Assembly (NCBI GenBank): GCA_964406605.1 | Contig: CAYOSF010000008.1 | Location: 62,001 to 126,000 of the forward strand | Direction: 5' to 3' | DNA from: CAYOSF01 sp964406605 | Lineage (GTDB): Bacteria; Chloroflexota; Dehalococcoidia; DSTF01; RBG-16-68-14 | Length of the DNA: 64,000 bases | Part shown: piece by piece, positions 8,671 through 16,641 of the stretch | How positions within the stretch are numbered: the first letter of the stretch is position 1 | Layout: each line of letters starts with the position of its first letter | The notes under the pieces: model-generated | Databases searched by the model: none | Told to the model about the DNA's origin: nothing | Seen by the model: the letters and a program-made list of their open reading frames with translations, nothing else | Program-made: the position numbers and the translations under genes

Positions 8671-8967
8671 GTGAGTCAGGCCAAGCACATTCCGAAACGC
8701 ACCTGCGTGGGCTGCCGGGTCACCGGAGAGAAACGTGATTTCGTACGCGCCGTCCGCACTCCCGTGGGGACGGTGGAGATAGACCTTACGGGTAAGCGCG
8801 CCGGTCGAGGCGCGTATCTGTGCCCGCAGTCGGCGTGCTGGGAGCAGGCCTTGAAGAAGGACCGCCTGGCTCGTGCCCTGCGCACTACCATTTCGTCCAG
8901 CGAGATCGAGAGGTTGCGGCGACACGCGGAGCAGTTCGATCGGGCCCCTGTCGCCTCAGGAAGCTAA
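8671..8967 (+). CDS. rnpM: YlxR/RnpM family RNA-binding protein
   Basis: A 98-residue protein starting at GTG 8671. It carries the family signature RTCVGCR near residue 10 and GRGAYLCP near residue 50, followed by a basic helix. YlxR is a conserved nusA-infB operon member; the Bacillus protein binds RNase P RNA and modulates its activity (renamed RnpM). Placement 12 nt after nusA and 7 nt before infB supports the call. Confidence 0.9.
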   Translation: MSQAKHIPKRTCVGCRVTGEKRDFVRAVRTPVGTVEIDLTGKRAGRGAYLCPQSACWEQALKKDRLARALRTTISSSEIERLRRHAEQFDRAPVASGS

Positions 8968-8974
8968 CGGGATC

Positions 8975-10807
8975 ATGGCCACCAGAAGTGACCGGGCAGA
9001 GACGGCCGCCAGCGGAAAGAGCGCTGGTTCTGAGGGCGCCGGAACGCGCACTATCCAGATACCTCGCGTTCTCACCGTTAAAGAGCTCGGCGAGCTCATG
9101 CGGATGTCGCCCGTGGACGTCATCAAGGAACTGATGAAGAACGGGGTGATGGCCACCATCAACCAGAGCATCGATTTCGAGACCGCCGCTGTCGTTGCCC
9201 ATGACCTGGGCTTCGAACCGCTGGAAGCGACCGCGGAGGAGCAGGAGGAAGTGGTTGTGGCGGAGGGCTCTGGCCCCGTCGTTGAGGAAGAGGATGACGC
9301 CGCTCTTCAGCCGAAACCTCCCGTGGTGACGGTGCTGGGCCATGTCGATCATGGGAAGACGAGCCTGCTGGACGCCATCCGTCGGGCGAACGTCATGGCC
9401 GGCGAGGCGGGAGGCATCACGCAGCACATCGGGGCCTATCGCGTCAACGTGAACGGCCAGCACATCACGTTCCTGGATACGCCGGGACATGAGGCGTTCA
9501 CCGCCATGCGTGCCAGGGGCGCCCGCGTGACCGACCTGGCCGTGCTGGTCATCGCGGCCGATGACGGCATCATGCCGCAGACGCTGGAGGCCATCGACCA
9601 CGCGCGTGCCGCCGGCGTCCCCATCGTCGTCGCCATCAGCAAGATCGATCTGCCGAACGCCAACGTGGACCGCGTGAAGCAGCAGCTCGCGCAGCAGGGG
9701 CTCACTATCGAAGAGTATGGCGGCGATGTCATCGCCGTTCCTGTCTCTGCCAAGAGCGGCGAAGGGATCCCGGAGCTGCTGGAGAACATCCTCGTTGCTG
9801 CAGAGGTTCTGGAGCTCCGGGCGAACCCGGATCGGAAGGCCGTCGGCACCGTCGTTGAGGCGGAGATGGACCGCACGCGTGGACCGACGGCGACCGTTCT
9901 GGTGCAGGCCGGGACGCTCCGGGTGGGTGACGTGGTCGTGGTGAGCGAGACCTGGGGCCGGCTAAAGGCGATGTTCAATGAAGACGGCCGGCGCATCAAG
10001 TCGGCCGGGCCGGGTGAGCCGGCCGCCATTCTCGGCCTGCAGGAGGTGCCGCACGCCGGGGACGTGTTGAGGGTGGTGGCGGACGACAAGGCGGCGCGCC
10101 AGATCGTCATCCAGCGGCTGCGCGAACGCGAAGCGGCCGCGCTCCATGTCCAACCTCGAGTCACACTGGATACTCTGTTCGGCGAGATCAGCGCTGGCAA
10201 GGTGAAAGAGCTGGACCTGATCTTGAAGACCGACGTGCAGGGGAGCATCGAGCCCATCCGCCAGTCCCTGGAGCGGCTGAGTACGGAGCAGGTGCGGGTA
10301 AAGATCATCCACTCGGCGTCGAGTTCCGTGAACGAGTCGGACGTCATGCTGGCCCTGGCCTCCAGGGGCATCATCATCGCTTTCAACACCCGGCCGGAGC
10401 CGGGCGCCCAGCGCCTGATAGAGCAAGAGGGCGTGGACCTCCGTCAGTACGATGTCATCTACAACGTGACGGAGGACGTCCAGAGGGCGCTCCAGGGCAT
10501 GCTGGAACCGTCGTACGTAGATGTGGTCAGCGGGCACGCCGAAGTGCGCGAGGTGTTCCAATTCAGACGTCGGGCGCAGGTCGCAGGCTGTTACGTGCGC
10601 GACGGGGCCATTTCGCGGAACGACTTGGTGCACGTATTCAGAGGCGATGAAGTGCTGGCCGATACCAGTGTGGCCAGCCTGCGTCGCTTCCAAGACGATG
10701 TGCGCGACGTGCAGGCCGGCTTCGAGTGCGGCGTCGTCCTAGAGGGTTTCAGCGACTTCCAGCAGGGCGACGTTCTGGAACTGTACCACCGCGAGCGCGA
10801 GACCTAG
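8975..10807 (+). CDS. infB: Translation initiation factor IF-2
   Basis: The start at ATG 8975, 7 nt after ylxR, gives 610 residues. After a short basic N-terminus comes an IF2-N motif (IPRVLTVKELGELM), then the GTPase domain with GHVDHGKTSLLD (G1), DTPGHEAF (G3) and SKIDLPNA (G4), domain II, and the C-terminal initiator-tRNA-binding domain. It brings fMet-tRNA to the 30S subunit. The protein is compact compared with the roughly 890-residue E. coli form, as is common outside Proteobacteria. Confidence 0.97.
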   Translation: MATRSDRAETAASGKSAGSEGAGTRTIQIPRVLTVKELGELMRMSPVDVIKELMKNGVMATINQSIDFETAAVVAHDLGFEPLEATAEEQEEVVVAEGSGPVVEEEDDAALQPKPPVVTVLGHVDHGKTSLLDAIRRANVMAGEAGGITQHIGAYRVNVNGQHITFLDTPGHEAFTAMRARGARVTDLAVLVIAADDGIMPQTLEAIDHARAAGVPIVVAISKIDLPNANVDRVKQQLAQQGLTIEEYGGDVIAVPVSAKSGEGIPELLENILVAAEVLELRANPDRKAVGTVVEAEMDRTRGPTATVLVQAGTLRVGDVVVVSETWGRLKAMFNEDGRRIKSAGPGEPAAILGLQEVPHAGDVLRVVADDKAARQIVIQRLREREAAALHVQPRVTLDTLFGEISAGKVKELDLILKTDVQGSIEPIRQSLERLSTEQVRVKIIHSASSSVNESDVMLALASRGIIIAFNTRPEPGAQRLIEQEGVDLRQYDVIYNVTEDVQRALQGMLEPSYVDVVSGHAEVREVFQFRRRAQVAGCYVRDGAISRNDLVHVFRGDEVLADTSVASLRRFQDDVRDVQAGFECGVVLEGFSDFQQGDVLELYHRERET

Positions 10808-10835
10808 CACGGCAGCGCTCTTCTGGAGCCACGCC

Positions 10836-11195
10836 ATGACCCGCAGAACCGAGCGGCTCAACGACCTGCTCCGGGAGGAGATCAGTGACCTCCTTCGCCG
10901 CGGGGTGAAGGACCCGCGCGTTATCGGACTCGTGACCATCACTGACGTCGACGTCTCGCCGGATCTCAGGCGGGCAAAGGTCTATGTCAGCGTCATGGGT
11001 ACCGATAAGGAGAAGGCGTCCACCTACCGTGCGCTCGGCGCTGCCGCTCACTTCCTCCAGCGTGAGCTGCGCCGGCGCCTCACCATCCGCCGGACACCGG
11101 AGCTCGAGTTCTGCCCCGACGATTCCCTGGAGCGCGGCGCGCGCATCCTCGCCCTGCTCGAAGAAGCGCGGGATGACGGCGGCTCGCAGCAGTGA
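10836..11195 (+). CDS. rbfA: Ribosome-binding factor A
   Basis: A 119-residue KH-like protein beginning MTRRTERLNDLLREEISDLL, with the family block DPRVIGLVTITDVDVSPDL and KVYVSVMG. RbfA binds the 30S subunit during late 16S maturation. It follows infB by 28 nt and its TGA overlaps the truB start as TGATG, indicating coupled translation. Confidence 0.94.
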   Translation: MTRRTERLNDLLREEISDLLRRGVKDPRVIGLVTITDVDVSPDLRRAKVYVSVMGTDKEKASTYRALGAAAHFLQRELRRRLTIRRTPELEFCPDDSLERGARILALLEEARDDGGSQQ

Positions 11196-12100
11196 TGGTC
11201 AGCGGCATCCTGAACGTCAACAAGCCCCGGGGAATGGCCTCATTCGCCGTCGTGTCAACGGTGCGGCGCTTGACTGGGGTGCGGCGGGTCGGCCATGCCG
11301 GCACGCTGGATCCGATAGCGGATGGCGTTCTCCCTGTCTGTCTGGGCCAAGCGGCTCGGGTTGTGGAATACCTGGTGGGCGCGCCGAAGGTGTATTACGC
11401 CGTCATTCGCCTAGGGGCGGCCACGGACACGCACGACAGCGAAGGTACGGTGGTGCGCGTGGCCGACCCAAGTGGCGTGACGCGGGATGATGTGGAGAAG
11501 GCGCTGGCCGGCTTCATCGGCCGGATCCAGCAGCTTCCCCCCATGTACAGCGCTCTCAAACATGAAGGCCGGCCCCTGTACCGCTACGCTCGGGAGGGGA
11601 AGACGGTGCCCCGGCAGCCGCGCACGGTCGCGATCCACCGGCTGGACGTCCGCCGCTTCGAGCTGCCGGTTCTGGAGGTCGAGATGGAGGTCGGGCGTGG
11701 CGCCTACGTGCGTACGGTGGCACACGACTTGGGGGAGAGGCTCGGCTGCGGCGCCCACCTTGAGGGACTCACACGGCTCCGGAGCGGTCCCTTTGTTCTG
11801 GAAGACTCCGTCGAGTTGGATCGGATCGAGGAGGAAGCTGGGCGCGGTGCTTGGCAGGATCTGCTCCACCCGGCCGACCGTGTCCTCGAGTCATGGCACG
11901 CCGCGCTGCTCGGCGAGCAGCACTCTCTGGACGTCCGCCAGGGGCGGCTGCTGTCCCTGGTTCCGACGCGTCCGGAGTTCAACGAGGTCGCGCTGGACGC
12001 TCCTTGTCGGGCGTATTCGTGTGCAGGCGAATTCCTGGCTATCCTTCGATATCGGGGCGGCGGACGCTGGCATCCAGAGAGAGTTTTCGCAGCGCTGTGA
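11195..12100 (+). CDS. truB: tRNA pseudouridine-55 synthase TruB
   Basis: A 301-residue enzyme that makes pseudouridine 55 in the T loop of tRNAs. It opens GILNVNKPRGM, carries the catalytic-Asp motif GHAGTLDPIADGVLPV, then the family block RIQQLPPMYSALKHEG and a C-terminal PUA-like region. I chose the ATG at 11195 in the TGATG overlap with rbfA; a GTG one codon earlier (11192) is equally in frame. It is the last gene of the operon. Confidence 0.95.
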   Translation: MVSGILNVNKPRGMASFAVVSTVRRLTGVRRVGHAGTLDPIADGVLPVCLGQAARVVEYLVGAPKVYYAVIRLGAATDTHDSEGTVVRVADPSGVTRDDVEKALAGFIGRIQQLPPMYSALKHEGRPLYRYAREGKTVPRQPRTVAIHRLDVRRFELPVLEVEMEVGRGAYVRTVAHDLGERLGCGAHLEGLTRLRSGPFVLEDSVELDRIEEEAGRGAWQDLLHPADRVLESWHAALLGEQHSLDVRQGRLLSLVPTRPEFNEVALDAPCRAYSCAGEFLAILRYRGGGRWHPERVFAAL

Positions 12101-12120
12101 AAAATCAACCGCAAATTCCC

Positions 12121-12148
12121 TTGACACGGGCCGGAAAAGCTCTATGAT
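12121..12148 (+). promoter_or_regulatory. Sigma-70-type promoter upstream of the DUF5679 gene
   Basis: A consensus TTGACA (12121-12126) and TATGAT (12143-12148) are separated by 16 bp, 95 nt before the small zinc-ribbon gene at 12244. It lies just after truB, so the small gene is probably transcribed independently. Confidence 0.75.
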
Positions 12149-12243
12149 TCTAGCTAACGAATCCGCGGACGCATCTGGAGGCAACCTGACCCTGTGGGAG
12201 GGCGGGTGCCGCAGGGCAACGGGAAGAAGGGAGAGAACGTCGA

Positions 12244-12384
12244 ATGGAAGCGTACTGTCTCAAGTGCCGAACCAAGCGTGAGATGCGGAATCCTCAGCCG
12301 GTTACCATGAAGAACGGCAAGCCGGCCACCAAGGGCGAGTGCCCCGAGTGCGGGACCAAGATGTACCGCATCGGCAAGAGCTAG
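12244..12384 (+). CDS. DUF5679 mini zinc-ribbon protein
   Basis: A 46-residue protein beginning MEAYCLKCRTKREM, with a second pair ECPECGTKM, so four cysteines in two CxxC knuckles form a zinc ribbon. The intervening PVTMKNGKPATKG is the signature I associate with DUF5679 proteins, small proteins seen in Chloroflexota and archaea whose function is unknown. A GGGAGAGAA ribosome site precedes the ATG, a consensus promoter lies upstream and a hairpin downstream, so it is a complete single-gene unit. Confidence 0.85.
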   Translation: MEAYCLKCRTKREMRNPQPVTMKNGKPATKGECPECGTKMYRIGKS

Positions 12385-12415
12385 AGGCGCGGCGCTCTAT
12401 CCAGCGTTGATCTGT

Positions 12416-12439
12416 CGGGATGGCGTTCGCGCCATCCCG
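12416..12439 (+). terminator. Hairpin with TTCG loop after the DUF5679 gene
   Basis: A perfect 10-bp stem, CGGGATGGCG with CGCCATCCCG, around a TTCG loop lies 32 nt after the zinc-ribbon stop codon. No U run follows, so it is a probable terminator or 3'-end-protecting hairpin. The rest of the 330-bp gap to the next gene holds the promoter at 12645-12672 and nothing else recognisable. Confidence 0.6.
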
Positions 12440-12644
12440 GCAGGGCATATCCGGCAGTTGCGTGCCGGCTCCGAGGGAGGGGCGCGAACTCCCTCTGTCG
12501 CGGACGGGCGGGTCTTGGATACTTGGTGGGGCTCTGTTGCCCGGGGTGACTCGGTCCAGCGACCCTGAGGCGTTGGGGCTGCCGGCCCCATCCATCCTCT
12601 CGAAACCCGATCGTGCCCGCCGGTAGGTAAAGATTACTTCACCG

Positions 12645-12672
12645 TTGACGGCGGTGACGCCCTCGGTATAGA
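12645..12672 (+). promoter_or_regulatory. Promoter of the inositol-lipid operon
   Basis: TTGACG at 12645-12650 and TATAGA at 12667-12672 lie 16 bp apart and 40 nt before the ATG at 12713. This is the only good promoter in front of the long co-oriented run of genes to 20752. Confidence 0.65.
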
Positions 12673-12712
12673 CTGCTGCTGGTAACGAAAACTTCACTCC
12701 GAGGACGAAGAG

Positions 12713-14047
12713 ATGAGAACCCCGAAGCTCTTTGAGGTGATGGGTCGGCGGGGACACACGCAGCGGTGGCTGCTGACACAGCTACGAAGTGAGGGCTACC
12801 GCTTCAGCGAGACGTATGTCTCGCAGGTCAAGTCCGGGGCCAAGACGCCGAGCCGCCGCTTCGTGGAGGGAGTGTGCGCTGTCTTGGGGCTACCCGAGGA
12901 GGAACTGTTCGAGGTAGGGTCCGATGCCGAACCGCGTGGCGCGGCCGAGGAGGTAACCATGACGAAAGCGGGAGAGAAGGGTCCGATCAACGTCGCGATC
13001 ATCGGGGTGGGCAACTGCGCTTCCTCCCTCGTCCAGGGCGTCCATTTCTACCGCGATGCGCGGGACGATGAGTCTGTCCCCGGTCTGATGCACGTCAACA
13101 TGGACGGCTACCACGTGAGGGACGTGAAGTTCGTCGCTGCCATCGATATCGATGCCAACAAGGTGGGGAAGGATATCGCGGAGGCGATCTTCACTCCCCC
13201 CAACAACACCTATCAGTTCACCGAGGTGCCGTCGACCGGCGTCCGCGTGGCCCGCGGGATGACGCACGATGGGCTGGGCAAGTACCTGAAGGACGTGATC
13301 CACAAGGCTCCCGGGCCCACCGCGGATATCGTACGCATCCTGGAGGAGACCGAGACCCACGTCGTGGTGAACTACCTGCCCGTGGGATCGGAGGAGGCCA
13401 CGAAGTGGTACGTCGAACAGGTGCTGGCGGCGGGCTGCGCGTTCGTCAACTGCATTCCGGTCTTCATCGCCCGCGAGCCCTACTGGCAGCAGCGCTTCCA
13501 GGATCGGAACCTGCCTGTTATCGGCGACGACATCAAGTCGCAAGTGGGCTCCACCATCGTCCACCGGGTGCTCACGCGCCTCCTTCGGGACAGGGGGGTC
13601 CGCTTGGATCGCACGTACCAGCTAAACTTTGGAGGAAACACCGACTTCCTGAACATGCTGGAGCGCGAGCGACTGGTTTCGAAGAAGATCTCCAAGACCA
13701 ACGCCGTTGCGTCACAGCTGGACTACGAGATGCCGACGGAGGACATCCACATCGGGCCGAGCGACTACGTTCCCTGGCTGCTGGATCGGAAATGGGCCCA
13801 CATCCGGCTGGAGGGCACCACCTTCGGCAATGTTCCGCTCAACGTCGAGCTGAAGATGGAGGTGTGGGACAGCCCCAACTCCGCCGGCGTTGTGATCGAT
13901 GCCATTCGCTGCTGCAAGCTCGCCCTGGACCGGGGCATCACGGGTGCGCTCGAGGGCCCCTCCGCCTATTTCATGAAATCGCCGCCCAAGCAGCACACGG
14001 ACGAGCAGGCGCGGCAGATGGTGGAGGCGTTCATTGCCCGGGGGTAA
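12713..14047 (+). CDS. ino1: HTH domain fused to myo-inositol-1-phosphate synthase
   Basis: One uninterrupted 444-codon frame encodes two modules. Residues 1 to about 75 form an XRE-like helix-turn-helix (TQRWLLTQLRSEGYRFSETY, then QVKSGAKTPSRRFVEGVCAVLGL). From about residue 90 the protein is an actinobacterial/archaeal-type inositol-3-phosphate synthase: the NAD-binding NVAIIGVGNCASSLVQG, the NCIPVFIA and GDDIKSQVG blocks, and LNFGGNTDFLNM. The enzyme isomerises glucose-6-phosphate to inositol phosphate. An internal ATG at 12959 has AGGAGGT 5 nt upstream, so a 362-residue stand-alone enzyme is probably also (or mainly) made. The HTH could autoregulate the operon; that is inference. It heads a PI-lipid-type operon. 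Confidence 0.9.
   Translation: MRTPKLFEVMGRRGHTQRWLLTQLRSEGYRFSETYVSQVKSGAKTPSRRFVEGVCAVLGLPEEELFEVGSDAEPRGAAEEVTMTKAGEKGPINVAIIGVGNCASSLVQGVHFYRDARDDESVPGLMHVNMDGYHVRDVKFVAAIDIDANKVGKDIAEAIFTPPNNTYQFTEVPSTGVRVARGMTHDGLGKYLKDVIHKAPGPTADIVRILEETETHVVVNYLPVGSEEATKWYVEQVLAAGCAFVNCIPVFIAREPYWQQRFQDRNLPVIGDDIKSQVGSTIVHRVLTRLLRDRGVRLDRTYQLNFGGNTDFLNMLERERLVSKKISKTNAVASQLDYEMPTEDIHIGPSDYVPWLLDRKWAHIRLEGTTFGNVPLNVELKMEVWDSPNSAGVVIDAIRCCKLALDRGITGALEGPSAYFMKSPPKQHTDEQARQMVEAFIARG
12948..12961 (+). promoter_or_regulatory. Internal ribosome site and start inside the HTH-Ino1 frame
   Basis: AGGAGGT at 12948-12954, close to the ideal Shine-Dalgarno sequence, precedes an in-frame ATG at 12959-12961 (MTKAGEKG). 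It is stronger than the site in front of the outer ATG (GAGGA), so initiation here would release the synthase domain without the HTH. Confidence 0.75.
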
Positions 14048-14050
14048 CGG

Positions 14051-14959
14051 GTGGTCGTCTACTGGCTGTTCCGGCTGACGATCCTCCTCACGAGACCCCT
14101 ACCCCTCTGGCTCGGGTACCGAGTGGCCGCCGCCGTGGCGGAGATCTGTTACCACTTCTTCCATCGACAACGGCGCGCGCTGAACGAGAACCTCGCCTGG
14201 GTATTGGGGACGAGCGATCGTCGCCAAGTCGATGCCGTTGCCAGGCGGGCCTTCCGTAACTTCGGCAAGTTCGTCATCGACTTCATCCATTTCCCGGCTA
14301 TGACCCGCGAGGAAGTGCACCGGCGCCTCGTCTTCTCCCAGTGGACGGAGCTGGACGAGGTGATGGACGCCGGCCGCGGCGTCCTCATCGTGACCATGCA
14401 CTTCGGTGTGTGGGACCTGGGCGGCGCTTCGCTGGCAGCGTACGGCTACCCTGTCAACGCCATCGCCGACAACTACGGCTATGGGAAGATGAACGACTTG
14501 GTGCACGGCTCTCGGGAGAAGATAGGAATGAAGGTGATCCCCGTGGACAGGGTAGGTCCGCGCGTGCTGCGTGCCCTGAAGCGGGGCGAGATCCTGGCCT
14601 TTCTCGTCGACGTGCCGCCGCCCGACCAGACGATCACCGTCGACTTCCTCGGCGCGCCGGCGGAGGTATCGTCGACGCCGGCCCGCATCGCCCTGCGCAC
14701 CGGGGCGTGGGTGGTACCGGCCATGGTTGTGCGCGGGCCCCAGAAGGATACCATTATCAGGCCCATCTTGGACGTACGGGGCGTCCGCTATGAGCCCACT
14801 GGAGACGAAGACCGGGATGTGCGTACCGTGACTTCGCTTATCATGAGATCGTTTGAGTCGGTGGTGCGAGAGCACCCGGAGCAATGGTTCATCTTCCGGC
14901 CAATGTGGCCCGGGGTGTCTCGATCCTCCCCCCAACATGGGCCGGCGCAGGAGGGATGA
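14051..14959 (+). CDS. LpxL/HtrB-family lipid acyltransferase (PatA-like), copy 1
   Basis: A 302-residue protein starting at GTG 14051, 3 nt after ino1. It has an N-terminal membrane anchor and the HX4D acyltransferase motif as HFGVWD near residue 116, then FLVDVPPP and PARIALRTGAWVVPAMV. In Gram-negatives the family acylates lipid A; in actinobacteria PatA acylates phosphatidylinositol mannosides. The operon contains inositol, PimA-like and CDP-alcohol enzymes and no lipid A genes are seen, so a PIM-type or other glycolipid acceptor is more likely. The stop overlaps the next gene by 4 nt. Confidence 0.88.
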   Translation: MVVYWLFRLTILLTRPLPLWLGYRVAAAVAEICYHFFHRQRRALNENLAWVLGTSDRRQVDAVARRAFRNFGKFVIDFIHFPAMTREEVHRRLVFSQWTELDEVMDAGRGVLIVTMHFGVWDLGGASLAAYGYPVNAIADNYGYGKMNDLVHGSREKIGMKVIPVDRVGPRVLRALKRGEILAFLVDVPPPDQTITVDFLGAPAEVSSTPARIALRTGAWVVPAMVVRGPQKDTIIRPILDVRGVRYEPTGDEDRDVRTVTSLIMRSFESVVREHPEQWFIFRPMWPGVSRSSPQHGPAQEG

Positions 14960-15876
14960 CATCAGACGCGATGTGGAAGTACTACGTGTTGCGCTTGTCG
15001 TATCTGCTGCTCGGCAGGTTGCCCCTGCCTGCTCTGTACGGCATCGCCCACATGGTGGGCGATGGCGCCTTCCTGCTCCGTTCGGGCACCCGGCGGGCCG
15101 TGATCGCCAACATGCGGCAGGTGATGGGTCCGGACGCATCGGAACGAGAGCTGCGCCGGGCGGCGCGCGAGGTGTTTCGCAACGCCACGCGCTACTACGC
15201 CGACCTGTTCCACATTCCCCACATGGACGTGCAGCGGTTCTTTCGGGACCGAATCGATGTGGAAGGACTGGAGTACCTGCAGGAGGCCACGGAGTCCGGT
15301 CGCGGTGCCGTGGTAGTGGGTGCCCACTTCGGGAACCCGGAGATGGCGGTTCAGGGGGTTGCTGCGGCCGGTTTCTACGTTCTGGGCCTCACGGAGCCGC
15401 TCGAACCGCGCAAGCTCTCCGATTTCACTGACTGGCTTCGCTCTCGGCACGGTCATGAGTACCGCCGAGTGGGGTTCGGTGCCGTCAAAGAGGCGATACG
15501 TCGCGTCAAGCGCGGCGGCCTGGTCGCCATCCTTCTCGACCGAGACGTGGGGGGCACGGGCGTCCCCATGCAGTTCTGCGGCGCGGAGACCGCAATCCCG
15601 CTGGGAGGTATCGATATTGCCCTTCGCACCGGCGCCTACCTCATTCCGGCCTGGGCGTGGCGTATCGGCGGTTACCGCTTCCGCATCCGCATCGGCCCGC
15701 CGCTGGAGCTCGTGCGTGGCGGAAACCTGGACGAGGACGTGAAGATCAACGCTCAGCGCCTGCTCGCCCAGTTCGAGACGCGCCTCAGGTCCGACCCCGG
15801 GCAGTGGGCGGTATTGGAGCCCATTTGGCGGACGCGGAAGGCCCGGCCGCCCGCTTCGAGGGGTGCGGTACAATAG
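14956..15876 (+). CDS. LpxL/HtrB-family lipid acyltransferase (PatA-like), copy 2
   Basis: A 306-residue paralogue of the preceding acyltransferase, starting at the ATG overlapping its stop (ATGA) with GGAGGG upstream. It has an N-terminal hydrophobic segment and the catalytic motif HFGNPE (HX4E) near residue 127, followed by AILLDRDVGGTGVPMQFCG and IDIALRTGAYLIPAW. Two adjacent acyltransferases suggest two different acylations of one glycolipid, or different acyl donors. The copies are clearly diverged, so this is not a recent duplication. Confidence 0.88.
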   Translation: MTSDAMWKYYVLRLSYLLLGRLPLPALYGIAHMVGDGAFLLRSGTRRAVIANMRQVMGPDASERELRRAAREVFRNATRYYADLFHIPHMDVQRFFRDRIDVEGLEYLQEATESGRGAVVVGAHFGNPEMAVQGVAAAGFYVLGLTEPLEPRKLSDFTDWLRSRHGHEYRRVGFGAVKEAIRRVKRGGLVAILLDRDVGGTGVPMQFCGAETAIPLGGIDIALRTGAYLIPAWAWRIGGYRFRIRIGPPLELVRGGNLDEDVKINAQRLLAQFETRLRSDPGQWAVLEPIWRTRKARPPASRGAVQ

Positions 15877-15888
15877 GGCGGAGCGCCC

Positions 15889-16641
15889 GTGGGAACAGCC
15901 GACCTACACATCCACACCGCCTTGGGCGATGGCATGGCGGAGATCCCCGAACTCCTCGCCTACGTGGAGGAGCAGACGGACCTCTCCATCATCGCCGTCA
16001 CCGACCACGACGATCTCCGCGCCGCCTACACCGCACGCGAAGCCTGGGGGCGAGGAAACTACCGATTTGAGGTAATCCTCGGAGAGGAGGTGACCACGCT
16101 TCAAGGCCACCTGCTGGCCTTGTTCATCGAGGAACCGGTGCCCGGGCTCAAACCGCTGGCGCCAAGCCTGGAGGAGGTGCACCGACAGGGCGGACTGTGC
16201 ATCATTCCGCACCCCATGACCTGGTTCACGCGCAGCATCGGACAGCGCAGGATCGAGCGCATTATCCGCGAAGGCCGCGAGGGCGTGTCGTTCGACGGCA
16301 TCGAGACGGCGGGAGTGGGTCCGGCGGCGAGGATGGGCCGCGACAAGGCGCGGCGGCTGAATCGAGAGCGCTACCATCTGGCGGAAGTCGGCGGCAGCGA
16401 CGCTCACTTCCTTGAGGCGGTGGGCACCTCCTTCACTGTCTTTGACGGAACCACGCCGGATGAGCTTCGGACGGCGATCCTGGCGCGGACGACGCGCGCC
16501 GCCGCCGGGCGCTACCCGTCCATGCGTCAGATCGGCCTGGGCCAAGTCGTGCGACAGCAGTGGCGAGGCATGCTGGTGACGCCGCGAAAGATGGGCTGGC
16601 TGCCCACGATCGCCAGCTTTCTCCGGCCGCCGTGGTCATGA
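15889..16641 (+). CDS. PHP-domain metal-dependent phosphoesterase
   Basis: A 250-residue protein starting at GTG 15889. All PHP metal motifs are present: DLHIHTALGDG at the start, TDHDDL near 44, GEEVTT and GHLLALF near 70, IPHP near 106, and GSDAH near 170. PHP proteins hydrolyse phosphomonoesters and similar bonds with a tri-metal site. Sandwiched between acyltransferases and a PimA-like glycosyltransferase (4-nt overlap with the latter), it is a candidate for the phosphatase step of inositol-lipid synthesis; this role is inferred from position only. Confidence 0.88.
   Translation: MGTADLHIHTALGDGMAEIPELLAYVEEQTDLSIIAVTDHDDLRAAYTAREAWGRGNYRFEVILGEEVTTLQGHLLALFIEEPVPGLKPLAPSLEEVHRQGGLCIIPHPMTWFTRSIGQRRIERIIREGREGVSFDGIETAGVGPAARMGRDKARRLNRERYHLAEVGGSDAHFLEAVGTSFTVFDGTTPDELRTAILARTTRAAAGRYPSMRQIGLGQVVRQQWRGMLVTPRKMGWLPTIASFLRPPWS

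Noticed and set aside
7270..8925. 551-codon minus-strand frame opposite nusA
   Set aside because: High-GC shadow; NusA domains on the plus strand are unambiguous.
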